A stretch of DNA of 64,000 nucleotides from Periweissella beninensis. Its GTDB lineage: Bacteria > Bacillota > Bacilli > Lactobacillales > Lactobacillaceae. The stretch is taken from assembly GCF_016908275.1 (NCBI RefSeq), contig NZ_JAFBDN010000001.1, positions 105,578 to 169,577 of the forward strand, written 5' to 3'. Below, in pieces: positions 17,929 to 27,825 of this stretch. Under the pieces are notes generated by a model. The model was not told where the DNA came from and searched no databases. It worked only from the letters and a program-made list of their open reading frames with translations. The position numbers and the translations under genes are program-made. Each line of letters opens with the position of its first letter. The stretch's first letter is position 1.

Positions 17929-20103
17929 TTACTTACTATAGATATTTGACAAATCATACAACGTTGAGCTATTATTACCGCCCATTCCACCACCAAAGCT
18001 TTGAGTGCTTGATGTTGAATTAGTTTGCGTACCACTTAGTTTAACCTTAGTACCGTGCTTTTTAATCCAAGTTATTATTTTACCGATTTGACCACTACCA
18101 CCCTTATCACCTGAAGATAAGAAGTACTTAACTTGACCACTCTTAACCAACTTTTTGAATTGGTTTAAGGTCATAGTTGGATCAGTTCCGTTATAACCAC
18201 CTAAGGCCATAACTGCCTTTTTCGATTTAATAATATAACCAGATGCACTATTAGAATCACTAGTAGTAAATAGATATTTCGCGTTTCCTTGATGTTTAGT
18301 TACATATTTAAGAATACTTGTATTAACCTCACCACCAAGATCTTGACTACCTTGACTAGTTAATAGACTAGGACCAGCTGATGGAATTGCGGCTGATTCA
18401 TGGGCAATTGTTGGCGTTGCTGCCCACCAACTTGCCATTGCTACTAACGTAATTAATGAAACAGCAATTCGATGTCTAACAGGTCGGTTATCAATCACCC
18501 ACCAAACAGCTAGAGCCGCACCAACTGCTAATAAGGCAACACTTGCAGTTGGATAGTAACTCCAAGCATAGTAAGCTTGAACACCGGTTGTCGCTAATAA
18601 ACAAATGGCCCATAGACTACCAACCCATCTATGCATCTTACCATCTTTTGCTTGTTCTTGTTGTTGCTTCAAGTATGCCAACCTGATTGCACTTAAAGCG
18701 GCTATCGTTGGTGCTAACATAATTGTGTAATATGGATGGAAGAAACCAGCTACTGAGAAGAAACCAGCTACCGGTACTAACCAACCTGCCCATAAAACAA
18801 CTTCTTTTTGCTCACTAGTTAAGTAATACCATTTCTTTTTGCGATCACGATATCCTAGTAAACCAATTAACATTCCAATTAAACTCAAGGGAATGAACCA
18901 ACCAATTTGGCTTCCCAAATCTTGTTGTAATAACCGTAGTGGTCCAGCAGTCCCAATGGCAAAGGCATTATTACCCCCACCCATACTCATACTACCTTTT
19001 TTGTTTCCACGTGTTCCCGTTGGTGGTGTCATATTATTAGTCTTACCGACTTTTTTAGTCCCTTTAGCTTGAATATTGTTCCTTGCTTTTTGCCCGTTTT
19101 TACCAGTTGGCATATTTTGGCGACTTCTATTACCACCGGCTTGGCCAGTTGCTTTAGCAGTCTTGCCAGTCGGCGGTGTCATATTTTGCTGCCCATTTTT
19201 AGTTCTTTTGCTATTCTTTTGACCGCTTGGCATTTGCCCTTTAGTATTTTTTTGTTGACTTTTTTTAGTTGTTGAATTCATCCCAGCAAAAGCACCACCA
19301 GTCCCAGTACTTTGCCCCAATAGCCGTTCCGTTCCATTATAGCCAAATGCTAATTCAAGTAGTGAATTCGTTTGTGAACTACCAATGTAAGGACGCCTAT
19401 CTTTACTGACAGAATCAACTGCGACTGGATAAGCTAATGTAAAAATCGCTAAACTAGCAACCCCACCAATAAACCAACCAAGCTTACGTTTGAATGGCTT
19501 TTTTACACTTAACCAATAGTAGACCACCATGGCTGGTAAAATCATAAATGCCTGTAGCATTTTAATATTAAAGCCTACCCCAATCAAACCAAAGGCTATT
19601 AATACCTGCCAAAATTTATTTTGATTGACTGCTTTTTGTAGAAAGTATATTGCCAATAATAAAGTGAATACTAATATTGCATCCATATTATTCGTACGGG
19701 AGTCAGCTACCACAATTGGTGTTAAAGTCATAAATAAGGCTGCTAACCGACCTGCAAAAGCACCAAACTTAGGAGCGATTAACCGGTATAACAGATATAC
19801 CGAACCAATTCCAGCTAAGACTGATGGTAAGACAATTGACCACCCATGTAGCCCAAATATTTTAGCTGAAATCGCCATAAACCATAGTGCAACTGGTGGT
19901 TTATCTACCGTAATAAAACCGGCTGGATCGAATGCTCCATACCAAAAGTTTGACCAACTTTGCAACATTGAAGTAATTGCAGAAGTATAAAAACTATTAG
20001 CATTTCCAGCATCCCACGTCCCCCAACCATAAAGGATAGCAGCTAATGCTAAAATAGCTAACAGCCATTTATCAACCTTAATATTCTTAAATTTTTCGCG
20101 CAT
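17929..20103 (-). CDS. Membrane glycosyltransferase, family 39 (YkcB/ArnT-like)
   Basis: The 724-aa protein has about 12 helices. ITVDKPPVALWFMAIS and DSRTNNMDAILVFTLLLA are the acidic loop motifs of GT39/PMT-type enzymes that use polyprenyl-phosphate sugars, so it should move a sugar onto an acceptor outside the membrane. Residues about 265-375 are an inserted low-complexity segment rich in Gly, Lys, Gln, Asn and Thr with repeated MTPPTG/MPTGK units; a Gly/Asn/Ser-rich stretch recurs near the C-terminus. It lies 30 bp after a GtrB-like glycosyltransferase that should make its lipid-linked donor. Acceptor unknown. Confidence 0.85.
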   Translation of the reverse strand: MREKFKNIKVDKWLLAILALAAILYGWGTWDAGNANSFYTSAITSMLQSWSNFWYGAFDPAGFITVDKPPVALWFMAISAKIFGLHGWSIVLPSVLAGIGSVYLLYRLIAPKFGAFAGRLAALFMTLTPIVVADSRTNNMDAILVFTLLLAIYFLQKAVNQNKFWQVLIAFGLIGVGFNIKMLQAFMILPAMVVYYWLSVKKPFKRKLGWFIGGVASLAIFTLAYPVAVDSVSKDRRPYIGSSQTNSLLELAFGYNGTERLLGQSTGTGGAFAGMNSTTKKSQQKNTKGQMPSGQKNSKRTKNGQQNMTPPTGKTAKATGQAGGNRSRQNMPTGKNGQKARNNIQAKGTKKVGKTNNMTPPTGTRGNKKGSMSMGGGNNAFAIGTAGPLRLLQQDLGSQIGWFIPLSLIGMLIGLLGYRDRKKKWYYLTSEQKEVVLWAGWLVPVAGFFSVAGFFHPYYTIMLAPTIAALSAIRLAYLKQQQEQAKDGKMHRWVGSLWAICLLATTGVQAYYAWSYYPTASVALLAVGAALAVWWVIDNRPVRHRIAVSLITLVAMASWWAATPTIAHESAAIPSAGPSLLTSQGSQDLGGEVNTSILKYVTKHQGNAKYLFTTSDSNSASGYIIKSKKAVMALGGYNGTDPTMTLNQFKKLVKSGQVKYFLSSGDKGGSGQIGKIITWIKKHGTKVKLSGTQTNSTSSTQSFGGGMGGNNSSTLYDLSNIYSK

Positions 20104-20133
20104 AATTACCTCTTTCTAAAACTTATGCTTACT

Positions 20134-21090
20134 TTATTGTTCTAATGTATTTTCCTGAATTGTAAATCGTGGCCGATGTTTAACTTCATTAAAAATTTTG
20201 CCAATATATTCACCAATGACTGAAATACTAATTAGTTGGATACCACCAATTAACCAAATTGAAATTATTAATGATGGCCAACCAGATGTTGTATTGCCTA
20301 ATAGATGTTCAATTAATGAATAACTAAATACAAGTAATGCACTAATTACCGTAATAATACCTAATAACAAAATAATGCGAATTGGTGCAACTGAAAATGA
20401 CGTAATACCATCCCATGCAAACTTAAGCATCTTAGGTAACGGATATTTTGAAACACCGGCACTCCGTTCTTGCCGGGTATAATAAACCTTGGTTGTCTTG
20501 AACCCTAAAAGGGGAATAACACCTCTTAAAAACAGATTTGTTTCTTGATATTTCAACAATTCTTGGACCGCTCGTTGACTCATTAATCGATAATCAGCAT
20601 GATTGGGGACGATATTGACCCCCATTTTAGCCATTAAGCGATAAAATGTTTCAGCAGTATGTTTCTTAAACCACGTATCGCTATCACGATTATTTCTTAC
20701 CCCATACACAATTTCATTACCAGCCAATGCCTCATCAACCATTTGATCAATTAAATTGACATCGTCTTGTAAATCAGCATCAATCGTAATTATAAAATCA
20801 CTAGTTACAACAACTGATGTTAACCCAGCTAAAAGTGCATTTTGATGGCCAAAGTTTCGTGATAGATTAATGCCTTGTAGTTGTTTATTTCGCTGGCTTA
20901 ATGTACTTACTAGTTCCCATGTAGTATCTTTAGAGCCATCATTAACAAAAACTACCTCACTGTTTTGACTAATTTTATTTTGCTTGATCAACAGCATCAA
21001 CTTTTGGTAAATGATTTCTGCTGATGTCAAAATCACCTCTTCCTCGTTATATACTGGAACAACAATTGTTAAGCTTTTAAGTTCATTCAT
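20134..21090 (-). CDS. GtrB/YkcC-like polyprenyl-phosphate glycosyltransferase
   Basis: A 318-aa family-2 glycosyltransferase: VVPVYNEEEVI at the start, DADLQDD as nucleotide-sugar/metal site, TRQERSAGVSKYPLPKM as the characteristic basic loop, and two C-terminal membrane helices (about 235-257, 270-292). It should transfer a sugar from a nucleotide sugar to undecaprenyl phosphate on the inner face, providing the donor for the downstream GT39 enzyme. Such pairs glycosylate teichoic acids or polysaccharides in Firmicutes. First gene of the two-gene operon. Confidence 0.9.
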   Translation of the reverse strand: MNELKSLTIVVPVYNEEEVILTSAEIIYQKLMLLIKQNKISQNSEVVFVNDGSKDTTWELVSTLSQRNKQLQGINLSRNFGHQNALLAGLTSVVVTSDFIITIDADLQDDVNLIDQMVDEALAGNEIVYGVRNNRDSDTWFKKHTAETFYRLMAKMGVNIVPNHADYRLMSQRAVQELLKYQETNLFLRGVIPLLGFKTTKVYYTRQERSAGVSKYPLPKMLKFAWDGITSFSVAPIRIILLLGIITVISALLVFSYSLIEHLLGNTTSGWPSLIISIWLIGGIQLISISVIGEYIGKIFNEVKHRPRFTIQENTLEQ

Positions 21091-21292
21091 TAGCTTTACT
21101 CCTTAATCCGTATATCTATGATTGTTGCATGATAGCGAATTATTTTTAAATGAATGTTAAACAACCATTTTATTCGAACGATTAGCAAAACTAGTTGCTT
21201 TTTTAATGTTACTATGGCAGAATATTGAACAATGTACTTAGGTACAAAAAAATAAAGAATGACTGTGAGCATTCTTTTTGGAGGAATTAAAT

Positions 21293-22507
21293 ATGCAATT
21301 ATCTTTTAAAAAAGCCCACGCGCTATCATCTAATCAGAAATGGACCTTGGCTTCAACATCAGCTGGCTTTGCACTTGAAAATATGGATGTAATGTTTTTA
21401 TCATTTGCCCTATCTTCAATTATCCAGCAGTTTCACATTTCTGGGACTACAGCTGGTTTGATTTCATCAATTACCAACTTAGGCATGTTAGCGGGTGGGA
21501 TTTTGTTTGGCCTTTTAGCCGATCGTTTAGGCCGAGTCAAAATCTTTTCATATACGATTTTCATTTTCGCCTTTGCTACTGCTAGTATGTATTTTGCTAC
21601 TAATATCTATACCCTCTATATTCTTCGTTTTATCGCCGGCATTGGGGCTGGTGGTGAATATGGTATTGGAATTACACTTTTAGCCGAGAATTTTGCAGCT
21701 AAAAAACTCGGGCGCCTTTCATCCATCACTGCAATTGGTGGTCAGATTGGAGCTTTACTAGCCGCAATTGCCGCAGCCATAATCATTCCTATTTGGGGCT
21801 GGCAAACCTTATTTCTCTTAGGCCTTATTCCCGTTATCTTAATCTTTTTTATCCGCCAAAATGTGACTGAAAGTCCCGTATTTGTTACTAATAATTCTAA
21901 CAATCCTCAGCATATCAAGATTTCTCAATTATTTAAAACTCGTCAACTAGCCTATCAAACCAGCGCGCTCATTATAATGGTAATTGTCCAAATTTCTGGT
22001 TACTTTGGTCTTATGAATTGGTTACCAACCATTATGCAAAAACAATTAAACTTATCAATCTCTGGGTCATCGCTATGGATGATTACAACTATTTTAGGCA
22101 TGAGTTTAGGAATGTTAACCTTTGGTCATTTTTTAGATTACTTTGGTCCAAGAAAAGCCTTTAGCATTTTTTTAATTGCAGCCGCATTAGGTGTTTTTTC
22201 TCTTTCACTTGCTTTTAACACGCTATCGTTACTACTGATCGGTGCACTAGTGGGCTTTTTTTCCAATGGTATGTTTGGTGGTTATGGTGCAATCGTTAGT
22301 CAGCTATATCCCACTGAAATTCGAGCAACTGCCAATAATTTTATTGTCGGTTGTGGCCGTGCAATTGGTGGCTTCTCCTCAGTTTTAATTGGCTTTTTAC
22401 TAGATAATTACTCCGTTTTGGCGGTGATGCTCTTTTTATCACTATCATATCTTATCAGTCTTACAGTTATGTTAACCATTCCCAACCTTAAGAAGTTAGT
22501 GAACTAA
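21293..22507 (+). CDS. MFS transporter (sugar/aromatic-acid symporter type)
   Basis: A 404-aa, 12-helix transporter. Motif A (FGLLADRLGRVK), RFIAGIGAGGEYGIG and YPTEIRATANNFIVGCGRAIG resemble the metabolite:H+ symporter and AAHS branches of the MFS, so uptake of an organic acid is more likely than drug export. The start is ATG 21293 with GGAGG 8 nt upstream; an upstream TTG at 21278 overlaps that site and is rejected. A small hairpin (GAATG...CATTC) followed by TTTTT directly precedes the ribosome site and could limit expression. Substrate unknown. Confidence 0.75.
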   Translation: MQLSFKKAHALSSNQKWTLASTSAGFALENMDVMFLSFALSSIIQQFHISGTTAGLISSITNLGMLAGGILFGLLADRLGRVKIFSYTIFIFAFATASMYFATNIYTLYILRFIAGIGAGGEYGIGITLLAENFAAKKLGRLSSITAIGGQIGALLAAIAAAIIIPIWGWQTLFLLGLIPVILIFFIRQNVTESPVFVTNNSNNPQHIKISQLFKTRQLAYQTSALIIMVIVQISGYFGLMNWLPTIMQKQLNLSISGSSLWMITTILGMSLGMLTFGHFLDYFGPRKAFSIFLIAAALGVFSLSLAFNTLSLLLIGALVGFFSNGMFGGYGAIVSQLYPTEIRATANNFIVGCGRAIGGFSSVLIGFLLDNYSVLAVMLFLSLSYLISLTVMLTIPNLKKLVN

Positions 22508-22555
22508 TCAGTCTGTAAACTTATTTCCCCTTATTTTTTAGGCGATAGTGGTAAA

Positions 22556-22580
22556 CTATAAATTATTAAATAATTTATAG
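22556..22580. promoter_or_regulatory. 25-bp perfect palindrome next to the ribosome site of an MFS gene
   Basis: CTATAAATTATT-A-AATAATTTATAG is an exact palindrome that ends at the GGAGG of the downstream MFS exporter gene. It has the shape of a MarR/TetR-type operator and would cover the promoter or transcription start. No regulator gene is adjacent on the right. Confidence 0.5.
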
Positions 22581-22592
22581 GAGGAGCCACTT

Positions 22593-23804
22593 ATGTTTAA
22601 AATTAACACAAAACCATTATGGGCTAAAAACCTAATTATACTGTGGTTTGGGATATTCATGACTGGCATTGGCATGAGTGAAGTAATGCCTTTTTTATCC
22701 CTATTTATTAATGAATTAGGTAACTTTACGAAAACAGCGTTAACCATCTATAGTAGTCTTGTATTTGCGATATCATTTTTAATAATGGCCATTGTTTCCC
22801 CTTTTTGGGGTCGTCTTGCTGATAAAAAAGGCCGAAAATTAATGCTTCTACGCGCCTCTTTAGGTATGGCAATCGTCTTTTTACTAATGGGCTTTGTAAC
22901 CAATGTTTGGCAACTTATGTTTCTCCGGGCTCTGCAAGGTGCGTTTGGTGGCTATGTTTCTAATTCTAATGCCCTAGTGGCCATGCAAACACCGAAGGAA
23001 CACTCCGGGCATGCGCTTAGTATTTTAGTGACTGGTATTACTGCAGGAACCCTTTTAGGACCTTTAATTGGTGGTATTTTAGCTAGTTTATTTACCTATC
23101 GCATTTCGTTCTATATAACGGGCATCATTATGTTTTTGGTTTTTATTTTGACATATAAGTTTGTGCATGAAGATTTTGTTGCGCCTAACCCTAATAAAAA
23201 AGAAACCTTGCCTAAACAATCATTTAGGGCCGTGACTACCAATCCGTTAATAATTATTTTATTCATTACTACGATGATAATTCAAATTGTTAATATGTCG
23301 ATTAATCCTATTCTTAGTTTATTTGTTAAAGAACTTGGTAGCCAAAATATTTCAATTACCCTAGTAGCAGGGATTGTTGCCGCGATGCCCGGTATTTCAA
23401 CCGTAATTGCTGCACCCCTTTTTGGTAAATTAGGCGATCGGATTGGTACACATAAACTATTAACCTTTGGTTTTACTTTTGGAGTATTTATCTTTTTTGC
23501 AACTTTTTTTGTTCAAAACATTTACCAATTAACGATCTTCCGCTTTTTAACAGGGCTAGCTAATGCGACTCTTTTACCATCTGTCCAAACATTGTTAACT
23601 AAAAATACACCTATCTCTAACACTAGTTTGGTATTTTCATATAATCAAAGTTTCCAAGCAATTGGTAGTGTTTTTGGTCCTCTTCTAGGCGCTTTAATCG
23701 CTAATTTTTTCGATTATCGTGGTATCTTTCTATTCAGTAGTATTATCATGCTCGTTAATTTAGGCTTATTTAGTTACTACCGTTTAAATCATAGATTAAT
23801 CTAA
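22593..23804 (+). CDS. MFS drug-efflux transporter, paralogue of the 14-15 kb gene
   Basis: A 403-aa, 12-helix DHA1-type exporter with motif A SPFWGRLADKKGRKLM, motif C region GTLLGPLIGGIL, and second-half motif FSYNQSFQAIGSVFGPLLG. It shares the same organisation and many residues with the protein encoded at 14134-15351, so the two are likely paralogues or parallel acquisitions. GGAGG precedes the ATG. A palindromic operator-like site directly upstream suggests inducible expression. Substrate unknown. Confidence 0.85.
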   Translation: MFKINTKPLWAKNLIILWFGIFMTGIGMSEVMPFLSLFINELGNFTKTALTIYSSLVFAISFLIMAIVSPFWGRLADKKGRKLMLLRASLGMAIVFLLMGFVTNVWQLMFLRALQGAFGGYVSNSNALVAMQTPKEHSGHALSILVTGITAGTLLGPLIGGILASLFTYRISFYITGIIMFLVFILTYKFVHEDFVAPNPNKKETLPKQSFRAVTTNPLIIILFITTMIIQIVNMSINPILSLFVKELGSQNISITLVAGIVAAMPGISTVIAAPLFGKLGDRIGTHKLLTFGFTFGVFIFFATFFVQNIYQLTIFRFLTGLANATLLPSVQTLLTKNTPISNTSLVFSYNQSFQAIGSVFGPLLGALIANFFDYRGIFLFSSIIMLVNLGLFSYYRLNHRLI

Positions 23805-23835
23805 CTTTGAGATTAAAAAAGACAGCTAAATCATA

Positions 23836-23878
23836 ATAAAAAAAGGGGCTGAATTTATAAAAATTCGCCCTTTTTTTA
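23836..23878. terminator. Bidirectional terminator between convergent genes
   Basis: AAAAAGGGGCTGAATTT pairs with AAATTCGCCCTTTTT (one mismatch), with A and T tracts on the two sides. It separates the MFS exporter (plus) from the LysR regulator (minus). Confidence 0.85.
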
Positions 23879-23952
23879 TTTTATATACTTACTTTTTTGT
23901 AGCTATTTAACCGTATCTCTTTTTAAGGTACCGTGTTGTTTAACACTGAGAG

Positions 23953-24843
23953 CTATTTATGAACAACTTTCAGTTTTAATAAACAATTTATTACTTCCAT
24001 CTCAAGATCACTGGGAATATAGCCAGTTCGCATGACTAATGAAATATTAAATGCATCTAAGATATGATCTGTTATCTCTAAACATATCAAGCCATCATGC
24101 TCATTAATAACATCTTTAACTAGAAAGGCTACCCCCAGATTAGCAGCAATTAACCCCTTTATCCATGAAATGTCTGGTGTTCGATAAATAATTGCTGGTT
24201 TAACATCTGCATAACTGCAATAATTCATAAATGCACGATGATGAATATATTTTTCGGTCAAACTAATGAATTTCTGCTCAGCCAACTCCTGAAAACTCAC
24301 TTGTTTTAAATTTGCCAAAGCAGATGCGGGACTAACTACAATACTAAACGGCCGGGTGTCCAATTGAATTGCATCTAACTTATCATTTTGAATGGGTAAA
24401 GTAGATGCTAATAATGCAATATCCACATCCCCATTTTCAACGTCTTTAGTTAATTGATTTGAACCATTCTCAATAATATCAAGCTGTTGTAGCAACCCTT
24501 TTTGTAACAGCTCACCTGCCACTTTCGGAAAACAAATTCTACCCAGAATTGGTGGCAAACCAAATTTTATCTTAACTTGTTTAGCATTATCAATTTCACG
24601 ATGGGTGACATTAATTTGATGCATAATCAATTTAGCATTTTTGTATAGTAGTAGCCCTAAGCGAGTAATTTTGGTTTGCTGATGGACACGATCTTGTACA
24701 ACTAATTTAGCATCAAATTCACGTTCTAACCGCTGAATTGCTTGTGTAATCGCTGGTTGCGATACCAAAAACTGTTGTGCTACCATCGTATAATTTCGGT
24801 TTTCTACTAACGCACAAAAATAATCTAAATCTTTAGTTTTCAT
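23953..24843 (-). CDS. LysR-type regulator of the dicarboxylate/fumarate cluster
   Basis: A 296-aa LysR regulator: N-terminal winged helix (DYFCALVENRNYTMVAQQ... with SQPAITQAIQRLERE as recognition helix) and a C-terminal effector-binding domain from about residue 90. It is the last gene of fumC, fumarate reductase, dicarboxylate transporter, lysR on the minus strand, 55 bp after the transporter, so it probably controls these genes in response to a dicarboxylate such as malate or fumarate (MleR/CitR-like role, inferred). GTG 24846 is directly followed by ATG 24843; the latter is chosen. Confidence 0.8.
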   Translation of the reverse strand: MKTKDLDYFCALVENRNYTMVAQQFLVSQPAITQAIQRLEREFDAKLVVQDRVHQQTKITRLGLLLYKNAKLIMHQINVTHREIDNAKQVKIKFGLPPILGRICFPKVAGELLQKGLLQQLDIIENGSNQLTKDVENGDVDIALLASTLPIQNDKLDAIQLDTRPFSIVVSPASALANLKQVSFQELAEQKFISLTEKYIHHRAFMNYCSYADVKPAIIYRTPDISWIKGLIAANLGVAFLVKDVINEHDGLICLEITDHILDAFNISLVMRTGYIPSDLEMEVINCLLKLKVVHK

Positions 24844-24897
24844 CACTATACCTATTTAATATCAGATTGTTGGTAGGCTTTATCCCACCTTCTTAGC

Positions 24898-26316
24898 TTA
24901 CCACATTCCGATAACTTTCATCCATAGTGAACCAATTCCCAACCAAATAACAAAGTAAACAATTCCTAAAATTGCATTTAAGCGCCACCATTCATTTTGT
25001 GTTACATAGCCTGATCCAAATAGAATTGGCGCTGGCCCGTTACTATAATGGGTAGTTGATGCAAACAAGTTACCAAAGAAACCGAGCATTAAAGCCGCAA
25101 GCATACCGGGTACGCCTGCTGAAATAGCGACTCCAAGTAAAGCACTATACATTGCACTGATATGTGCCGTTGCACTAGCAAATAAGTAATGACTGTAAAA
25201 GTAAGCTAATATTAGTACAACTAAAGCAATAACCCAGTTTAAGCCACCCATCATATTAGCAATTACCTTACTTAACCATGGAATGAAACCTAGTTCGTTT
25301 AATTGGGTTGCCATCATAACTAATACTGAAAACCAGGTTAGTGTATTCCACGCACCCGTTTCTTTAGTGATGTCTTTCCAAGAAAGAACCCCAGTTAATA
25401 AAAGCAATGTTAATGCAATAAAAGCCGTTAAGGTTGCATCAATTTGTAAAATACTACCAGTAATCCACAATAACAAAGCTAAAACAAAGATGCCGCCCAT
25501 TAATTTTTCAGGTAAGGCAATTTTACCCATGGTTGTTAATTCATTTTCAGCCCATGCTTTAGCATTTGGCGTTTCCTTAACTTCTGGTGGATAAATTTTA
25601 TAAATAATATATGGCACGACTAACAACGATATTATTCCGGGCACACTTGACGCTAAAAACCAACCCATCCATGTAATATTAACATGCATACTCTTGGCCA
25701 ATGATTGTGCTAGTGGGTTCCCGGCCATCGCAGTTAGAAACATTGCTGCAGTAATCATATCGCCATGAAATTCTGAAAACAATAAAAATGAGCCAATTTT
25801 TCGTTGAGTATTATCTTTTGGCGAAGAACCAAAAGCTTCTGCCAATGAATTAATAATTGGATACATAATTCCACCAGCCCGGGCAGTGTTACTTGGTGTT
25901 GCCGGTGCTAAAATTAAATCAACACCAATTAATGAATACGCTAGGCCTAATGTCTTTTTACCAAATAGCTTAACAAAGATTAACGCTATTCGCCGTCCCA
26001 AACCGGTTTTAATAAAACCACGAGAAATAAAGAACGCCATTACAATTAGCCAGATACTATCATTACCAAACCCAGCAATGGCTGTTTCCATTGGAACAAT
26101 CTTTGTTAAAACAACAATCGTAAATCCAGCAATCGCAACCCCCCCAATTGGTAGTGGTTGTGTAATACACCCAATAATTGTGGCAACAAAAATAGCAAAC
26201 ATATGCCATGCTGCTAGTGAAACACCCACTGGTTTAACCGGTGATAGGAACCAAATAATTAACCCTACGACCACCGGAATAATAAATTTCCGGTAGTCAA
26301 TCTTTTCTAGTGTCAT
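24898..26316 (-). CDS. DASS-family dicarboxylate/citrate transporter
   Basis: A 472-aa transporter of the divalent anion:Na+ symporter/antiporter family, about 12-14 helices. LAPATPSNTARAGGIMYPI is the first signature loop (SNT motif) and YSHYLFASATAHISAMY with STTHYSNGPAPILFG the second, as in plant 2-oxoglutarate/malate translocators and bacterial CitT-type exchangers. Placement between a fumarate reductase flavoprotein and a LysR gene suggests import of malate, fumarate or citrate in exchange for succinate. It starts 19 bp after the fumarate reductase stop. Confidence 0.85.
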   Translation of the reverse strand: MTLEKIDYRKFIIPVVVGLIIWFLSPVKPVGVSLAAWHMFAIFVATIIGCITQPLPIGGVAIAGFTIVVLTKIVPMETAIAGFGNDSIWLIVMAFFISRGFIKTGLGRRIALIFVKLFGKKTLGLAYSLIGVDLILAPATPSNTARAGGIMYPIINSLAEAFGSSPKDNTQRKIGSFLLFSEFHGDMITAAMFLTAMAGNPLAQSLAKSMHVNITWMGWFLASSVPGIISLLVVPYIIYKIYPPEVKETPNAKAWAENELTTMGKIALPEKLMGGIFVLALLLWITGSILQIDATLTAFIALTLLLLTGVLSWKDITKETGAWNTLTWFSVLVMMATQLNELGFIPWLSKVIANMMGGLNWVIALVVLILAYFYSHYLFASATAHISAMYSALLGVAISAGVPGMLAALMLGFFGNLFASTTHYSNGPAPILFGSGYVTQNEWWRLNAILGIVYFVIWLGIGSLWMKVIGMW

Positions 26317-26335
26317 TTTCTCAAACTTCCCTTAT

Positions 26336-27730
26336 TTATTTACTTTGCACATATGCAAATACTTGAATACCAGCTTGCCGACCAAAAATTACCGTTTCAG
26401 CAATCGAATTACCACCAATACGATTGTTACCATGAAGGCCACCAACTACTTCACCTGCAGCATATAATCCAGCAATTGGTTGGTTGTCCTCATTTAAAAC
26501 TTCGGTTGCAGTGTTAATTGCAACTCCACCCATTGTATAATGGACAGCTGGTGCAATATGAATTGCATAAAATGGCCCAGTTACAACCCCACGATCCATT
26601 CCCGTTTTCCGATTAAACTGTTGATCATTATGTTCAGTTACAGCCATATTCCAATTAGCAATGGTTGTTTCAAGGGCTTTGCTTGGCACATTAATTGTTT
26701 TTGCTAAATCTGTAATTTCTGTTCCATGATGTACCAAACCAACGTGATCATAAAACTCAATTGCTTTAACTCGGTCACGAATACCTTGATCAAAAATCAA
26801 GAATGCGCCCGTACCACCTAAACTATCAATTGCTGCCGTTACATTTTTACGCGTATCTAGTTCGTTAACAAATCGTTGTCCATCATTATTAACTAAAATT
26901 GCTCCTTCACCACGAACCGCTTCACCAATTAAATAAGTATGATCAGTATCTTGTTGTACTGTTGGATGTACTTGTACTTGGTCCATATCAACTAATTTCG
27001 CACCAAGTGATCTTGCTAATTCAATTCCATCACCTTTAGCTCCTGGTTGATTGGTCGTTTTATATTCTGCCAACTCAGGGCGATATTTAGCAAGCATTTG
27101 CTTATTGGCACCAAAACCACCTGTTGCTAAAATAACTGCAGTGGTTGCTAGTTCTTTTTTAACACCAATAATGTCTAGGGTTACACCACTAAGCACATTA
27201 TCAGTTGTGTTAATATCAGTTACTTTTACCCCAGTAAACACTGGAATTTTGGCTGCTTGCACTAATTTCAATAATTCCGTTATCAAAAAACCACCGATTG
27301 GTGCCATTGAGCTTGGCCGATGAGTTCGCATTTTACTCATACCACCAGTAATTGTAATATCATCAAGTTTAACACCATGTTCTGCTAACCAATCAATTGC
27401 TAACGCACTATGATTAGTAAAAAATTCCAACAACTGTTGGTTATTTTGATTACCACCGCCAACTAATGTTTCATGGTAAAAATCAGCCATGCTATCAACG
27501 ACATGATGCTTAAGTTGTACTGTCGTTTCAGCAGCATTCATCCCTGATGATGCCCGTGTAGTATTACCACCAAGCCGGGCCATTTTTTCAAAAACAACGG
27601 GTTTTAATCCTAATTCGTGGGCTTGTAAAGCTGCCGTTAAGCCTGTACCACCAGAACCAATAATTACTACATCATATTTATCTGCCATTTTTTGCGTAGG
27701 CGTTGGTTCAAATTTAAATTTATCTGCCAT
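26336..27730 (-). CDS. Fumarate reductase flavoprotein (single-subunit, FrdA-like)
   Basis: A 464-aa FAD protein. The N-terminal dinucleotide fold is VVIIGSGGTGLTAALQA; catalytic features of soluble fumarate reductases are visible: GEAVRGEGAIL, the NDGQRFVNELDTR arginine pair, the HYTMGGV histidine and the RIGGNSIAE flavin loop. It reduces fumarate to succinate. It has neither heme-binding CxxCH motifs nor an FMN-binding domain, so the electron donor is not encoded in the polypeptide. The N-terminus repeats MADK at residues 1 and 15, leaving two possible starts. Between fumC and the transporter. Confidence 0.85.
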   Translation of the reverse strand: MADKFKFEPTPTQKMADKYDVVIIGSGGTGLTAALQAHELGLKPVVFEKMARLGGNTTRASSGMNAAETTVQLKHHVVDSMADFYHETLVGGGNQNNQQLLEFFTNHSALAIDWLAEHGVKLDDITITGGMSKMRTHRPSSMAPIGGFLITELLKLVQAAKIPVFTGVKVTDINTTDNVLSGVTLDIIGVKKELATTAVILATGGFGANKQMLAKYRPELAEYKTTNQPGAKGDGIELARSLGAKLVDMDQVQVHPTVQQDTDHTYLIGEAVRGEGAILVNNDGQRFVNELDTRKNVTAAIDSLGGTGAFLIFDQGIRDRVKAIEFYDHVGLVHHGTEITDLAKTINVPSKALETTIANWNMAVTEHNDQQFNRKTGMDRGVVTGPFYAIHIAPAVHYTMGGVAINTATEVLNEDNQPIAGLYAAGEVVGGLHGNNRIGGNSIAETVIFGRQAGIQVFAYVQSK

Positions 27731-27825
27731 TTTATTACACTTTCTAAATTTCTATTGTTAGCAAATTATGCTACGCCATTTAATATCCATAAATGCGCAG
27801 CATAATTATCATTATCTAGTTAAAA

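Noticed and set aside
25886..26296. 136-aa plus-strand frame inside the dicarboxylate transporter
   Set aside because: Shadow of a conserved gene on the other strand; no supporting signals.
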